Below are positions 1 through 57,600 of a stretch of 64,000 nucleotides of DNA, one piece after another. The position numbers and the translations under genes were made by a program. Position 1 is the first letter of the stretch. The number at the start of each line of letters is the position of its first letter. Origin of the DNA: Gorsachius magnificus. Taxonomy: Eukaryota > Chordata > Aves > Pelecaniformes > Ardeidae. The notes under the pieces were generated by a model, which saw only the letters and a list, made by a program, of their open reading frames with translations, did not search any database and was not told the origin of the DNA. The stretch covers positions 1,038,610 to 1,102,609 of the forward strand of contig CM067095.1 of the NCBI GenBank assembly GCA_034008185.1, in the 5' to 3' direction.

Positions 1-755
1 GGCTCCCAGGCACTGGGCTGCTGGGGGGGTCGCTGCTTAATGCTTCTCCGTAGAGCTGTGAGTCCTGGCTCGCTGCCTCTCCAGCATCCAAAGCAAAGCG
101 GGAAAAGCAAGCGGTTTGTACCTCGTGCGTGCCAGGCCGTCCCCTGCGCCCCAGCGCGGCACGCGAGGCTCCGCGTCAGCCGGCAGCTTTCCTGAGCTGC
201 TCTCCGCTTCCCCGTGGCAAGGACAGTCCCTGCGCCAGTGGCCCCCGAGCCCCCGGCTGCAGCTCCCGCCTGGGGCAAGGGGAACTGGGAGCTGTGGGAC
301 GGGGAGGGCTGGCAGTGCCGGTGGGACCCTGCAGCAAACCCTGCGCCTACCTCAGCTCCCAGCAATCAACTGCAGGCTCTTGCAATGGAGACGTTTTTAA
401 TTTTTAACAACATCAGAACCGCAAAAATCCCCCTGTGTGGGTGTGGGCAGTGCCGGGGGACGCGCCGCGATGGGGAGGGGGACACACAGCGGGTGCCCCC
501 GCGCTGCCCTGGCCTCACCGGGACCCGGCTCTGCCCTGGCTCCCGCTGCTGCCTGCGCTCGGGGCTCTGCAGCACACCTATCGCAGTTTAAATAGAATAA
601 ATACAGTGAAGAAAACAGTAAAATCTTCAATAAAGAGGCAAAAGGAAAGACAACAGCAGGTCCAGGGGTCCAACCAAACTCCACGTGGTCTCTGGATTAG
701 TTACTGAGGAAGTTCTATGAGAGCACATTAAGTTCGCAGCCGGAGACTCTCTTAC
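1..755 (-). other. SEZ6L 3' UTR and/or downstream sequence
   Basis: The part nearest the stop (about 560-755) is less GC-rich than the rest, as expected for a 3' UTR. On the minus strand no AATAAA is visible here; one ATTAAA variant lies at 396-401. The 3' end of the transcript may therefore lie outside the window or in another exon. The remaining sequence is GC-rich with no supported gene. Confidence 0.5.
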
Positions 756-763
756 CGCTGTCC

Positions 764-46496
<45,733 letters not shown>

Positions 46497-46653
46497 GGTG
46501 CGGCGGCGGCGGCGGGCGCGGCGGAGCCTCCGCGCTGCTGCGAGCCCAGCCCAGCCGAGCCCAGCCCACCGAGCCCAGCCCAGCCGAGCGGGGCCGGGGG
46601 CCGGGGCCGGGGCTGCCGCCGGAGCCGGCGCGGGGAGCGGCGCGGCGGAGGGC

Positions 46654-46681
46654 GGAGAGGAGCGGAGCGGAGCGGAGCGGC
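46654..46681. repeat. GGAGC short tandem repeat in the 5' UTR/promoter
   Basis: About five GGAGC pentamers, about 160-190 bp upstream of the start codon. Confidence 0.8.
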
Positions 46682-46841
46682 GCGGCTCGGCGCGGAGCGA
46701 GCGGCGGGGGAGGGCGCCGGCGGCCGCCCCGGCCCCCGGCCCAGTGTGAGGCCCCCACTCAGCCTGCACCCGGTTCCCCACTGCAGGCCCCCACCAGCCT
46801 GCACCCGGTTTCTAGTATGATCTCACTGCCCCTTGTCCCCA

Positions 46842-47222
46842 AGCCTTCCACAGCACCCCAAGCCCCTCGCAGCATCCCAAAGCCCCTTGGCACCCCAAGC
46901 CCCTCGCAGCATCCCCCCCTCAGCACCCCAAGCCCCTCCAGATCCCAAACCCCCGCACCCCAAGATCTCATGACATCCCAAACCCCCTTGCCACCCTGAG
47001 CCCCTCGAGCATCTCTCAGCACCCAAGCCCCTCTCAGTATCCCAACCCCCCTCAGCACCCCAAGCCCCTTGCATATCCCAAACCCCCTTGGCACCCCAAG
47101 CCCCTCGCAGCGTCTCTTGGCACCCCAAGCCCCTCTCAGTATCCCAACCCCCCTCAGCACCCCAAGCCCCTCACACCATCCCAAACCCCCTTGGCACCCT
47201 GAGCCCCTCACACCATACCAGG
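46842..47222. repeat. C-rich minisatellite just upstream of the SEZ6L promoter
   Basis: About 380 bp of imperfect tandem units built from CACCCCAAGCCCCTCGCAGC and ATCCCAAACCCCCTTGG blocks, with variable unit length. Confidence 0.9.
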
Positions 47223-47305
47223 GCCCTTGCCTCCCTGCTCGAGCCCAGTCTGACCCCCCTTCCCTCCCCTCGAGCTCCCCAAACATGGTCTGTGAATAGG
47301 GCAGT

Positions 47306-47319
47306 GGGGGGGGGGGGGG
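47306..47319. repeat. Poly-G tract (14 G)
   Basis: A run of 14 G, about 0.8 kb upstream of the SEZ6L start codon. Confidence 0.9.
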
Positions 47320-48499
47320 CGATACAAGCCCCATGCCTCCCTTGGGATCGCGGATGAACCAGGGGCTGGTCCTGCTGCTGGAGCCAGAGAAGCCAGGCTG
47401 GGAGGGAGCTGCACGCTGTGGCCTGAGCAGCCGCGGTGGGGTGATGGGCTCTGGGCACGTGAGAGCTCACAGTTCGTGGAAGCTGCACAGGGCCCCCGTG
47501 ATGTGGGGCTGGCACCGTGGCCGTGGGTGAGCACTGGAGTCTCCTCAGCCCTGCAGCAAAAGAAGCAGCATGCAGACAGTCCCCACTCAGCACCCCAGCC
47601 CTGGGGCTCCACAACCTTCTTGCCTATGGGTAGGAACATGGGCCTGATGGCTCCCAGGAATTCCCTGCCTGGTTCGGTCCTGCCTGCCCCCCCTGCCTGG
47701 GCCACCGGCAGCCGCAGTAAGCTGAGAGCTTCCAGCAGGCCTCTCCTGAGCCCGTCAGAGCACACGGTGTAATTACGCTGACTTTGATAAGAACAGGAAT
47801 GGAGGCTTTGTTCTCTTGAGATCCCAAATCCTACCCTGAAATGTTTACTGTAAACCACCTCCCGGTGAGAGCTGCCTGGTCCTCCGGCCGCTCTGCCTGT
47901 CAAGTCAAATAGCCAGAACAACGTCACGAAGCACGACACGAGTGTCAAACACCGCAAGATCGAGGCCAGCCTTTCCCCCAAACAGGCAGTTTGTTGCTGC
48001 TGCCATCTGAGAAGTCCCTGCTACCTTTGAGGGAGCAATTACACTGATTCGGTTACCTCAGCAACAATAATCACATACTGGTATCGCTACAAATGCCACC
48101 ACGCAGAGCACATCAAGTCAAGAAACCGTCCAAACACAGGGACTGATCCTGCTGCTTTTTTCCCTGCTGGGCGCTGCAGAGTTCCTCCACCCGCCACCGG
48201 TGCAAGCGGGAGAAGCAGCAGCCGGGGGATTTTGAGGAGCGTGGAGCCGGCTGTGCAGGCAGCGGGGTCATTTGCATTCTCTGTGTCACTCCTGGCTGCT
48301 GCCAGCTGGGAGCAGTTGGGCAGCAGGCGAGAGAAGGACAAAATAAGAAAGGGAGAGAAATCACCGAGAGGTGCAGTATATTATTTAACACTGTCATTTT
48401 CATACACAAAGTGGGATTCGCTTGCTCAGAGGTTTAATTTGGTCAAACAAAGCTATCTGCGGCAGAGAGAGCGCAGCCTGCTCTGGTCCCCCCTCTGCT

Positions 48500-48720
48500 C
48501 CATCCCCAGCTTCCCTCCCAACCTGCCGTTATTAAAGATAAAAGTTGTCTCTCATTTAGCAGTTTGCCTTGAGTGATTTTTATTGTGTTCATCTGCATTG
48601 TAGTAAACTCCTAAGATCGCCAGATAATAACACCAGCGCCATGGTAACAGGCAGGAAAAAAAGAACAAATGCTGTATTTGTAATGCAGAAATGCCCACTA
48701 AGTGGCAAAAGTTGTTGTTG
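48500..48720. promoter_or_regulatory. AT-rich noncoding island with X-box-like motif upstream of SEZ6L
   Basis: A low-GC, non-repetitive block about 2 kb upstream of the start codon. It contains TTATTAAAGATAAAAG, GATTTTTATTGTG (Sox-like) and GCGCCATGGTAAC (48636-48648), an RFX X-box-like palindrome. It is a candidate proximal enhancer; conservation is untested. Confidence 0.35.
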
Positions 48721-49340
48721 ATGGAGAGGGAATGGTTAAGCTCAAGCCTCGGCCCATCAGCCGGGACTAGGGAGTGCAGCTGGGTCCAGCTCCCCCCAGC
48801 TCAGCACCCCACGAGCCTGGGACATCGCGCCTGGCACCAGCCGGGGTTTGTTGCTCCACTGAGAGCCTGTGGGGTTCTTGGGGTGCATTTCCCAGCTCCC
48901 CGCAGTGCCTACACCCGGGGGGTCAGCCGGTGGGGATGGTGCTGCTCTGGGGGTCTCGCAGCAGTGCTGGGGTCCCCCTGTCCCTCCAGCAGCTTCGCTG
49001 GGGACTCGGGTGAGCTGGGAGGCAGCGGAGAGGAGGGAGTGCATGCGGGGGGATGGGGAGGGATGCACCGCGGCTGTGCCCCCCATAGCTGGCGTGTAAC
49101 AAGGTGATTTGAATAATTTTCCTCCCGCAGCCTCCCCGCACAGCCAGCGCCGAGGCCTAATGGCCTGTGAAATTTCAGTTTGAGAAACAACGGCAATGTG
49201 CATGGTGGGGGAGCCACAGGCCTTGGTGCAATTCAGGCCACCGAGCTCCTGCTGCCCCTGCCAAAACACCGGGGCCGTCCTGCCTGTGGCTGGGACCCAC
49301 CGCCCCAAGCCCCCTCCAGCCAGACCAGCTCCCTCAGTAC

Positions 49341-49932
49341 CGTGCATCACCGTGCATCGCCAGCATCACTGTGCATCCTGTGCATCACCGTGCATCACCG
49401 TGCATCACGATCACTGGCATCATTGTGCATCACCGTGCATATCACCATGCATCACCGTGCATCTCTGCACATCACTGTGCATCACCATGCATCACCACGC
49501 ATCGCTGTGCATCACCATGCATCGCCACGCATCACCGTGCATCGCCACGCATCACTGTGCATCGCTGTGCATTACCGTGCATCCTGCATCACCGTGCATC
49601 ACTGTGCATCCCACGCATCACTGTGCATCATTGTGCATCACTGCATCGCCGCACATCACCGTGCATCACTGTGCATCTCTGCACATCACCGTGCATCACT
49701 GTGCCTCACCGTGCCTCACCGTGCATCACCGTGCATCACTGTGCATCGCCACGCATCACTGTGCATCATTGTGCATCACTGCATCGCCGCACATCACCGT
49801 GCATCACTGCGCATCCCACACATCACCGTGCATCACTGTGCATCTCTGCACATCACAGTGCATCACTGTGCCTCACCGTGCCTCACCGTGCCTCACCGTG
49901 CTCACGGCTCACGCATCGCCGTGCATCACCGT
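49341..49932. repeat. 10-bp minisatellite (CGTGCATCAC)n
   Basis: About 590 bp, nearly 60 units of CGTGCATCAC with common variants CTGTGCATCA, CACGCATCGC and occasional half-unit deletions. It is the largest tandem array in the window and lies about 2.8 kb upstream of the SEZ6L start codon. It keeps long frames open in all three plus-strand frames, giving spurious His/Ser/Cys-rich ORFs. Confidence 0.95.
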
Positions 49933-50099
49933 GTGCGCAGCCCGGCTGCATACAGGGAGCGCTGCCGACGTGAGCGGGCGAGACAGCGGCTCTGGGAGCT
50001 GGCAGGGCAGGCAGCCACAGGGGTGCACGTAAGAAAAGGAGAAATTGTTATTGCTCCTTCGGCAGCGCTCAGGGCTGGAGATGTTTGCGTGGTCCGAAA

Positions 50100-50345
50100 G
50101 CTGGGCTATTAGAAAGGAAATAAAGAGAAGCGTCTCCTGAGGCCACTTTAGTGGGCATTGCTCTAATTAGCACCATGTTCATCGGCAGTTACCTCAGACC
50201 TTTGATTAACAGTGAAGAAAATCAATAAGCACACTAAAAATTCAGATAAGTTTCACAGTTAATTTTAATTTCACATTTTAATCTTGTATTAATGTCAATC
50301 TTAATTACCATAATTAAGTCAGATGTGACTTAGCAAGAGAAGCTT
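50100..50345. promoter_or_regulatory. AT-rich, homeodomain-site-rich island upstream of SEZ6L
   Basis: About 245 bp of low-GC unique sequence with at least seven TAAT/ATTA cores, including CTAATTAGC, GATTAACAG, GTTAATTTTAATTTC and CTTAATTACCATAATTAAG. This density is typical of developmental enhancers. It lies immediately beyond the 10-bp minisatellite. This is a candidate only. Confidence 0.4.
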
Positions 50346-53300
50346 GAAGATAAGACGTTACAAGAAAGACGGTGCCTTTCTGGTGAGCAGACAAGCGCCG
50401 CTCACTGCGGTTTGGGATGCGGCTGACGCCGACAAGCCGGGGGCTCCCTCGGGGACCACCGGGCACCGTGCTTCCCCATCCCTCCTGTTGTCCCCAGCCT
50501 CGCCTGGCTCCCTGCCTGGGGTCTGTCCACTGCAATGCCAGCGTGAGCCCGAAGCCCCTCAGACCTGCTTTGCCCCCATTTCAGGGTGCCCGAGTCTCCA
50601 GCCGCCTCCCTCTCCTTGGTGCACGGGAGGGCAGGGAGGCGTCAGCCCCACCGCGCTGGCCTTGCCTGCGCTCTGCTTGTCACAGCTGGTGAGATCCATG
50701 AGATCCAAACCGCCCGGAAAATCAATCGCTCATTTATTTTCATGATGGCGATGCAGCAGCCCAGCGCTGCTGCATTTGCTCTGCAGCTACACCTATCAGT
50801 CACCATCCGCTCCCAGCTCGGGGGGCAGGAGTGGGGCTGGCCGGGGGCTCCGGGGGGCCTGTGCATCGCCCAAGGAGCCCCCGAGACATCCGCCTTTGTG
50901 GGAAACATCCCGCAGCCCGGCAGCATCTGCCCCACAGCGGGGTGGGACTGATCCTGAGGCCATCGGAGCCCACCCCAGCACCCCCCAGGCTGCTGCCAGC
51001 TCGGTGGGCAGAGACGGGGCTGGCACAGGGCATGGCACAGGCACACGAGCGGGGCTGTTTGCTGAGCCGAAACCTGCGAGCGCAGGAGCGGGGACGACGC
51101 AGAGACATGGTCTGTGTGTCTGCACAGCCCGGGGCTGGCTGTCCCTGTCCGGGCAGGGGGGCTGCAGGGGTTTCACCCATGGCATTGGCGGTGCTGCCAG
51201 CAAGGGAGCCAGCATCCTTGCAGGTTTTACTCTTCCCCAACCATAACATGAACCTCGCCGAGTGCCCAGCTGCAGAAGCACTAACAAGCTGACTCCCTGG
51301 GTTTGAGCTTAGCCGGGAGGCTGGGAACCCCCGATGATTTTACGGGCAGTGACACATCTCTGAGCCCTCTGTTCCCAGCCCCGAGGGTGTCCCCTGCAAG
51401 GACAGCCGGGTCCTCCCAGAGCCCAAGCCGGAGCATCGCTGCCGGCTGCAGTGGGGATGCACCAGCTGCAGCCGAGCGGGGATGCAGAGAGCAAACCCAC
51501 ATCAGCTGCGCTCCACCAGCGGCCACGGTGGCACCTCCAGTGCTGTGGGAAGGAGCTTCCCCAGCCTGGGCACAGCAGTTTCTCCTGATGAGCTTAGGCT
51601 TCCACCTGGACCTACAAAAAAAACCTCCTTGAAGAGCATCTCACGGCTTAAAAGCAAGCTGGGTGCAGGTCCCTCCCCCCAGTGCCAGTGTAAAGAGGGC
51701 GAGGGCTCAGAGCAGAGGTGCTCTTGGTCAGCAGCAAGGTGAGTTCTCCCTGGTGCTTGTGGGGCACTGAGGGTCCAGTGCTGGGGGTGCAGGGCAGCCC
51801 TGGGTGGGAGAGGTGGATGGGGGTGCTGGGAGGACAGACCCCAACCAGGGTACATTGGGGGCTCCTGGCTCCAGACCCATGCACCCCAAAGTGCTCTGGG
51901 GCTCCTGTTTAGGACCCCAGGCTGGTACAGCTGATCCGTGGTGCAAAGGGGGGCTCCTGCGAGGGCACATGGCTCCTGCCCCCCTCCCCAGCCCTTGGTG
52001 CACATTTGGGGCCAGCCTCCTCCCTGCAGTTTTCTTGGGAAACTTTCATCCTCTCCCCCACAGTGCCTGGAGGGGCTTCAATGGCAGAAGGAAGTGGAAA
52101 AATAACCTTGGCTTTGGACTTGGAAGCTGAGGTCTCCCGTAGCGAAGCTGAATGGCGGCTCTGAGGAGCGGTCCCCGGGCTCCGCTGGCTGGGGGGCATC
52201 ACTGGTGAGTGGCAATATTGTCCCAGGGCAGAAAAGGCCTTTGTCCCTCCGGGAAGGCAGAGCCACTCCAGCCTTTGGCTTTCGGAGCAGGCTGCCTCCC
52301 TGCTCTGCCTTACAAATGCCAGCGCTGAATGGGAGGTTTGAGTCCCAGGCCAGGCTTGGTTCCAGCCCCTTTGAGCCAGTGCCTGTGGGCACAGCTGGGG
52401 ACCCTTTCAGGAGGGAAGCCCTTGTTCCTTGTCAACAGAAGAAGACTTTGCCCCACTCAGAAATAGGCTCTCTATTGCCCATTGGGGTTTGGAGGGGGCC
52501 GGGAGAAACAAACCCGCTGCGGGGATGGGCAGGCAGCAGCATCCCTGCGGAGCGGGAGGGGAGGGACCCCAGGGCAGCCTGCCTGGGGTGCTGGGTGTCC
52601 CAGCCCCAGGGCTGCTGCACAGCTGAGACCCAGGGCTGGGGGGCTGTGACCCACAGCATCACCTGTACCCCCCAAGCACAGCATCCCTCAGCAGCGCAAT
52701 GCCCCTGCGTGGGCGGGCGGCCGCAGCACGGCGTGGCAGGGATGGGGTCCCTGTGGCACATCCCAGGGAGCCGTCCCCCCGGCAGAGCAAAGGCTTTCAT
52801 CGTGCAGCGGGGATGAAGCCTGGGAGCACCTACCCGAGCCCGTGGCACCTTAACTCCCCAGCCATAAAGCAGGACATGGTTTTATCCTCTATGCATAATT
52901 CATGGCTCAATTAACTAAAGCTCCTCATGGCAGCACCCAGAGAGGCTCCCACCAGCTTCAGGCACTGCAGCTCTTCTGACCCCCTCCGATCCATGGTTAA
53001 CGGGCGCTTTATCAAGGCAATAACGCCCTCCTGGTTGCCATATCCATAACTCACTGTCGCACTGTGCTGTCCAAAAGTTTTTACAGACTTTTTAGCCGTG
53101 ATTCTCAGTTCTTTGTTCTGGCAGGATTTGCATCGAGCCAAGCAGGCAGGAGCAGTTGGTGCCTGGACTCCATATCTGGGCTCTTCACCGCCTATCTTCA
53201 AAGATCTCTCTCTACTTTTCCACCAATGCTGTGCATTCATTTTAGACCAAACTTTCTCACCCCCCTGCCCACCCCTTCCCTCTCCAGCAGGACAAACCCC

Positions 53301-54239
53301 TCGCCACCCAGCAAGGCTTCCAGGTCCCTTGCTGGGCCTTTGCAGGGACAGGCAGCGTTGCGGTATTTCTCTTCCCGGTGAAGCCTTGCCAGCCCAGTAC
53401 TGACCGTCCCTGCAAGCGCATGGAGAAAAATGCTTTCTACGTGTTGCCAAGCTGCCAAAAAATACCAGCTCTGTCGAGGCTTTCCTGCCTGCACCTCCAC
53501 CTTCTGTATTCTGTTCAAAATCAGTGTTCATACCAGGCCACTGCTGGCATTTACCCATTGCATCCCATAGAAATGGCAAGATAAGTCACTCTGCACTGGA
53601 CGCTGTTAGTGCTACAGAAAGCTGAATTTGTAGATTCGTGAGTGTGCAGAGTTCCGCTGTCCTATCTAGCGAATTTTCCTTGAAGAATAAATAGAATTTT
53701 TGTTCAGGTTTTTTTTTAAAGTGAGGGGAAGCGCAGTGTGTCTTGGGCGCTATCCTGCCGCCTCCAGACAGGGCGATTCCTCTGCCTCCACATTATTCCA
53801 GGGTATTGTAGCCTAAACTGTCCACAGGAAGATGTCCCATCCATCCGTCTTACACCAGCATCTCTGTATGCTTTTTGGGGTCCCCTGGTGCTGGGCAGGA
53901 GGGCACAGCATCAGTGCTCAGCACCTCGAGGTGGGCAGGAATGCCCCAGGGAGGGCTGGAGGTGCCTGCAGGACGGGCTGGGCGCAGCCTGCACACTCTG
54001 GCCCTGAGTGCTGACCAGAGGTAAATATTTTTAATCCAGCTGGCCCAAATCATTTCTCCATGGGAATCTTAGAAGCTCTCTGAGGAGCTGATGCAATCGG
54101 CATCTCCTGGTGGTGCTGATTGGGAATAAACCCCGAGATGCTGGGGAGACTGGGGGAGCAGGCAAGCACTGCCATGGCACCAATGTGGCGATGGGTAAAT
54201 GAAAAGAAACAGGGAAACAGGAAAAAGAAGGGAAAAACC

Positions 54240-54600
54240 AGATTACAGCTGGCACCAGTAACCATGGCATCATGAAAACCAGATTTTGTCAAAGAGCTGA
54301 TTTTAATCTTGGAAGAGATTATACATTTGATGGAGGGAGGTGTCTGAGTCGCTGTTACGGTTGTTGTCAGGTATTTGATGTGGTATCGAGCCGTGTTCTC
54401 ACGAAAAGCAGCAAGATGCAGTGTCAGGGCGGCACATCTTCGGTGTGTTAAGAACCTGATCATTGATGGCTCCTGGAGAACAGCAGTGAGGAAGCCTCTT
54501 CAGATGGAGGAATTATTAATGAGTCCATTAAGAGCTGATGCTTGGCTCTGCCGTGGCACATCCTCACTGATGATCTGCAGGTAAGTATAAAATCACTGGT
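54240..54600. promoter_or_regulatory. Moderately AT-rich noncoding island in the 5' flank
   Basis: About 360 bp of balanced-composition unique DNA with GGAATTATTAATGAG and GTATTTGATGTGG. No coding signature is consistent across it. Possible distal regulatory DNA. Confidence 0.25.
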
Positions 54601-57600
54601 GATGGGGTCTACCCGCAAGGGCTGAGCAGGCTGGTTATCACGTCTGGAGCCGTGCAGCTGTATGGCCCAACCCGGCTCCCAGCGCAGGAGGAATTGTTGA
54701 GCCAGATGTTGTGTAGCCGGTCAAATGCTCATTTCTGTGCCGTGTAACAGGGCCTCAGGGTGGGAGAGCCACGCGCTGGGCGGCAGTGGAGGGGGCTTGG
54801 AGGTCTGAGAGGCTGGAGGGTCCCTCTGCAGCAGCGACAGCAGTCGGCATCGCCCCGGTCAGAGGAACCCCCATAGCGATGGCAGCTCCTGCAGCAAGGA
54901 ACGGATCGCTTTGCTTAACCACGCCATTGCAGAGAGGCAGCAGCAGTGCCTCGTGCACCCCAAATTCCTGGTGGGGTCTGTGCCCTGGCCAGCAGCAAAG
55001 CTGTGGGCTAGCAGGAATGTACCTGCACCTCTCATGCTTCGGGCATCACCCTGGGAGCCAGCACCCATGAACTGGGTGACACTGGGAGCAGGACCGTGGT
55101 GCTAACTGGCAGCGAGTGGCTGGGGCAGCAGCGCCCTTCCAGCCCACCCGTGGCAGCTCCATGGGTGCTCCCGGTGCCCTGGGGCTGGCTTTCTCTGCAG
55201 GGGCCGATTGCTCACTTGGTGGGGGAAAAGTGGATTTGTTCTAAAGCTCTTTTCATGGGGGGGAAAAAAAAAATCCATACTGTGCTGCTTTGCTCTGACC
55301 TGTCTTCCAAGCTGTGATGCTTTAATTGATTAGCTTGTAAGAGCTTGGCAGCAGAGCCCGGGCTTTGTTGGTAGCGTTTCCACAGCTCCTGCGGGTGGAA
55401 AGCCATTAACTGCCTCCAGACCCATCCCTCCGCCTGCAAGAAGCCTTGGGGCTGATGTTTTCCAGTCTTTTTCAGAGAAAAAGCCCGAGCGGGGAGGTCC
55501 GGGTGTGTCCCGTGCGCGTTGCCACCCTGCCCGTGGTGTGGACGCGCTGCCGGTCCTGCAGCACCCCGAGGTGCCATGGCTACGGGCCTATTTATTGCCA
55601 GAGATTTTAGCAAAATACTAACATTCACTCGTGCAGAGCTATTACCGAGGCTCGCTCTAACTGCGTGCTGCTGCGGGTGTCAGCATGATGAGGGGTTGGT
55701 AATAAACCCACCAGCAGTCACTAAGTGCTGCTATATAAATGCCTCCTCCGAAATAGCAGTGCTTTGCCTCTCCAGCACCTGCTTGGAGCTCTGCAAATGC
55801 AGATTTGTCCAGGCTGGAGGTCCAGTGTTGGTTCCCAGTACTTCGTGCAGCTCCAGCAGCTCTTCCCAGAGGGGCCCGGGTGCCAGCTCTGTGGCTCTGT
55901 GCTGGATCTGGCCACAGCTCCACGCAGGCTTTGCTCTGAGCAATTTGGAAGAAGGGTGGGCGGCGAGCGGGGCTTGGCCACCGCGGCAGCTCCTGTGCCC
56001 TGCGTCGGGGCCCCGGCCCCGTGGTCCTTCCCTGTCTGCGGAGGCATCGGCGCCTGGGGGATGCTGTGGGGATCCAGGCACGGCTTGGGGAGGCAGGCGG
56101 GAGGCTGGGGAGGAGCAGGCGGGCTGGGAACAACATGTGTGGGGCCCTGGCAGGGCTTCAGCATCGCAGTGTGTGCGTGTGCATTCGCACGGTGGGAGAT
56201 GTAGCGCAAGCTGAAATGAGATTAGCTAATGTACTGCAAACACAAACCAGCTAGGAAGGAAATCTCCCTCTCCAGCAAATGCAAATCTTTCTGCCTAGTT
56301 TACTGCATAATGCTGCCTGTTAAACCCCGTGCCCTGCCCGCTGGCCAGGGGAGAGGAGGCAGGGGGCTTTTGGGAAATGTTTGTGCAGGGGATGGTCCCT
56401 CGGCTGAAAGCCCCCAGCCTTGTTTCCTGTTGCAAGCAGTGCCTGTGCCCGTCCAAAAGGACCGGCCCCTCGCTGCCCCTTGGTGGGACTCACTTTGCAT
56501 GTGCCCATGGGCAGGAGCGCGTGCTTGCAGCCTGTGCCGACGGACGGGAGCACGCACGGTTTCTCCGGGCACATCTTTGGCTCAGCCAAAGGGCTGCCGG
56601 GCTGGGGCACAGCCACCGATAACCAGCTACGTCCCCTGGCTGCACCGTTACAATCAGCGCGAAGCCGCGTGCTTTGAGATGATGCTCCTGGCCAGGCTCT
56701 GAGAAGCTTGGCAGAGAGAAGCAGTTGTCATGGAAGGGGCTTTCACAGGCTGCAGGCTTGCTTTTAACCCTCGGTACGTACAAGCCCCAGAGCAGAAAGG
56801 TCTCTTGAGATGCATAGCTGCCCTTGTAACGCTGATGATGGTGACAACTGCAACAGCAGAGATTATCTTCTCTTCTCTCCCTTATATGCACGTGTCCTGC
56901 AAGAGGACAGGCTCTTTGTAAGGAGCAGAGTGAGGGCTCTGTGCCAACGTTAAACACCTCTGTGCCTACATCGCATGGGAAGACAGCAGTCGCCCTGAGG
57001 CTGCTCGTGGATGCTCCCTGGCTGAACTTCAGGACTCCCTCCTCTGTCCACCCCATGGCCAAACCTCTCCAGCCTTGCTGCAGACACCCCGCTCCCTGTC
57101 CTGCCGCTGCTGCCCGGGGCACCCGGTGGTCGATGCTGCCTGCCGTGCTCGGCTGCCCTCAAACCTCATTTCACTGCAGGAGACTGCTTCCACTCTCAGT
57201 GCCGGCTGACGGCTGCCCGAAACCTGGCGCTGCCCTGGCTGTTGGCTGCACCGCTCCTGGAAGGGGCTCTGGGCTCTCCAGGGGGGGCTGCAGCAGCACC
57301 CCTGATAAAACCCTGCAGCTCTGCTGACGTGCAGCTTTATTACAGACGCAGTGCAAGGCAAGGGGGAAGCTGTTGCAGAGGAAGGATGCTAGCTGGTGTT
57401 GGCATGGGCACGTGTCCCCTGCCCACTCGCTGTGAGTCACCTCATCCCAGCAGGCACGGACCCAGGCACCTCCCCAGGATGGCTCTGGCCGCTGCCAAGG
57501 CTGGGAATCCCAAAGCCCCCAAGCGAGGGAGAGGCTGGAGCGAAGGGTGCGGGGTCCTGGGCAGGCCCTGCGAAAGGACAGTCCCCCGCGGTGGCATCCC

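Noticed and set aside
595..636. Two AATAAA signals on the plus strand
   Set aside because: They are on the opposite strand to SEZ6L and no plus-strand exon precedes them.
47208..47848. Remainder of the 257-codon minus-strand frame upstream of SEZ6L
   Set aside because: Beyond the first 45 or so codons the translation is low-quality GC-rich sequence without any domain. Only the N-terminal part was kept as a weak finding.
49341..49932. CRISPR-like repeat array
   Set aside because: The units are contiguous 10-mers with no spacers, and the genome is vertebrate.
49167..50112. Three overlapping His/Ser/Cys-rich open frames of 268-310 codons
   Set aside because: They are translations of the 10-bp minisatellite in all three frames; there is no protein family, no conserved start and no splice context.
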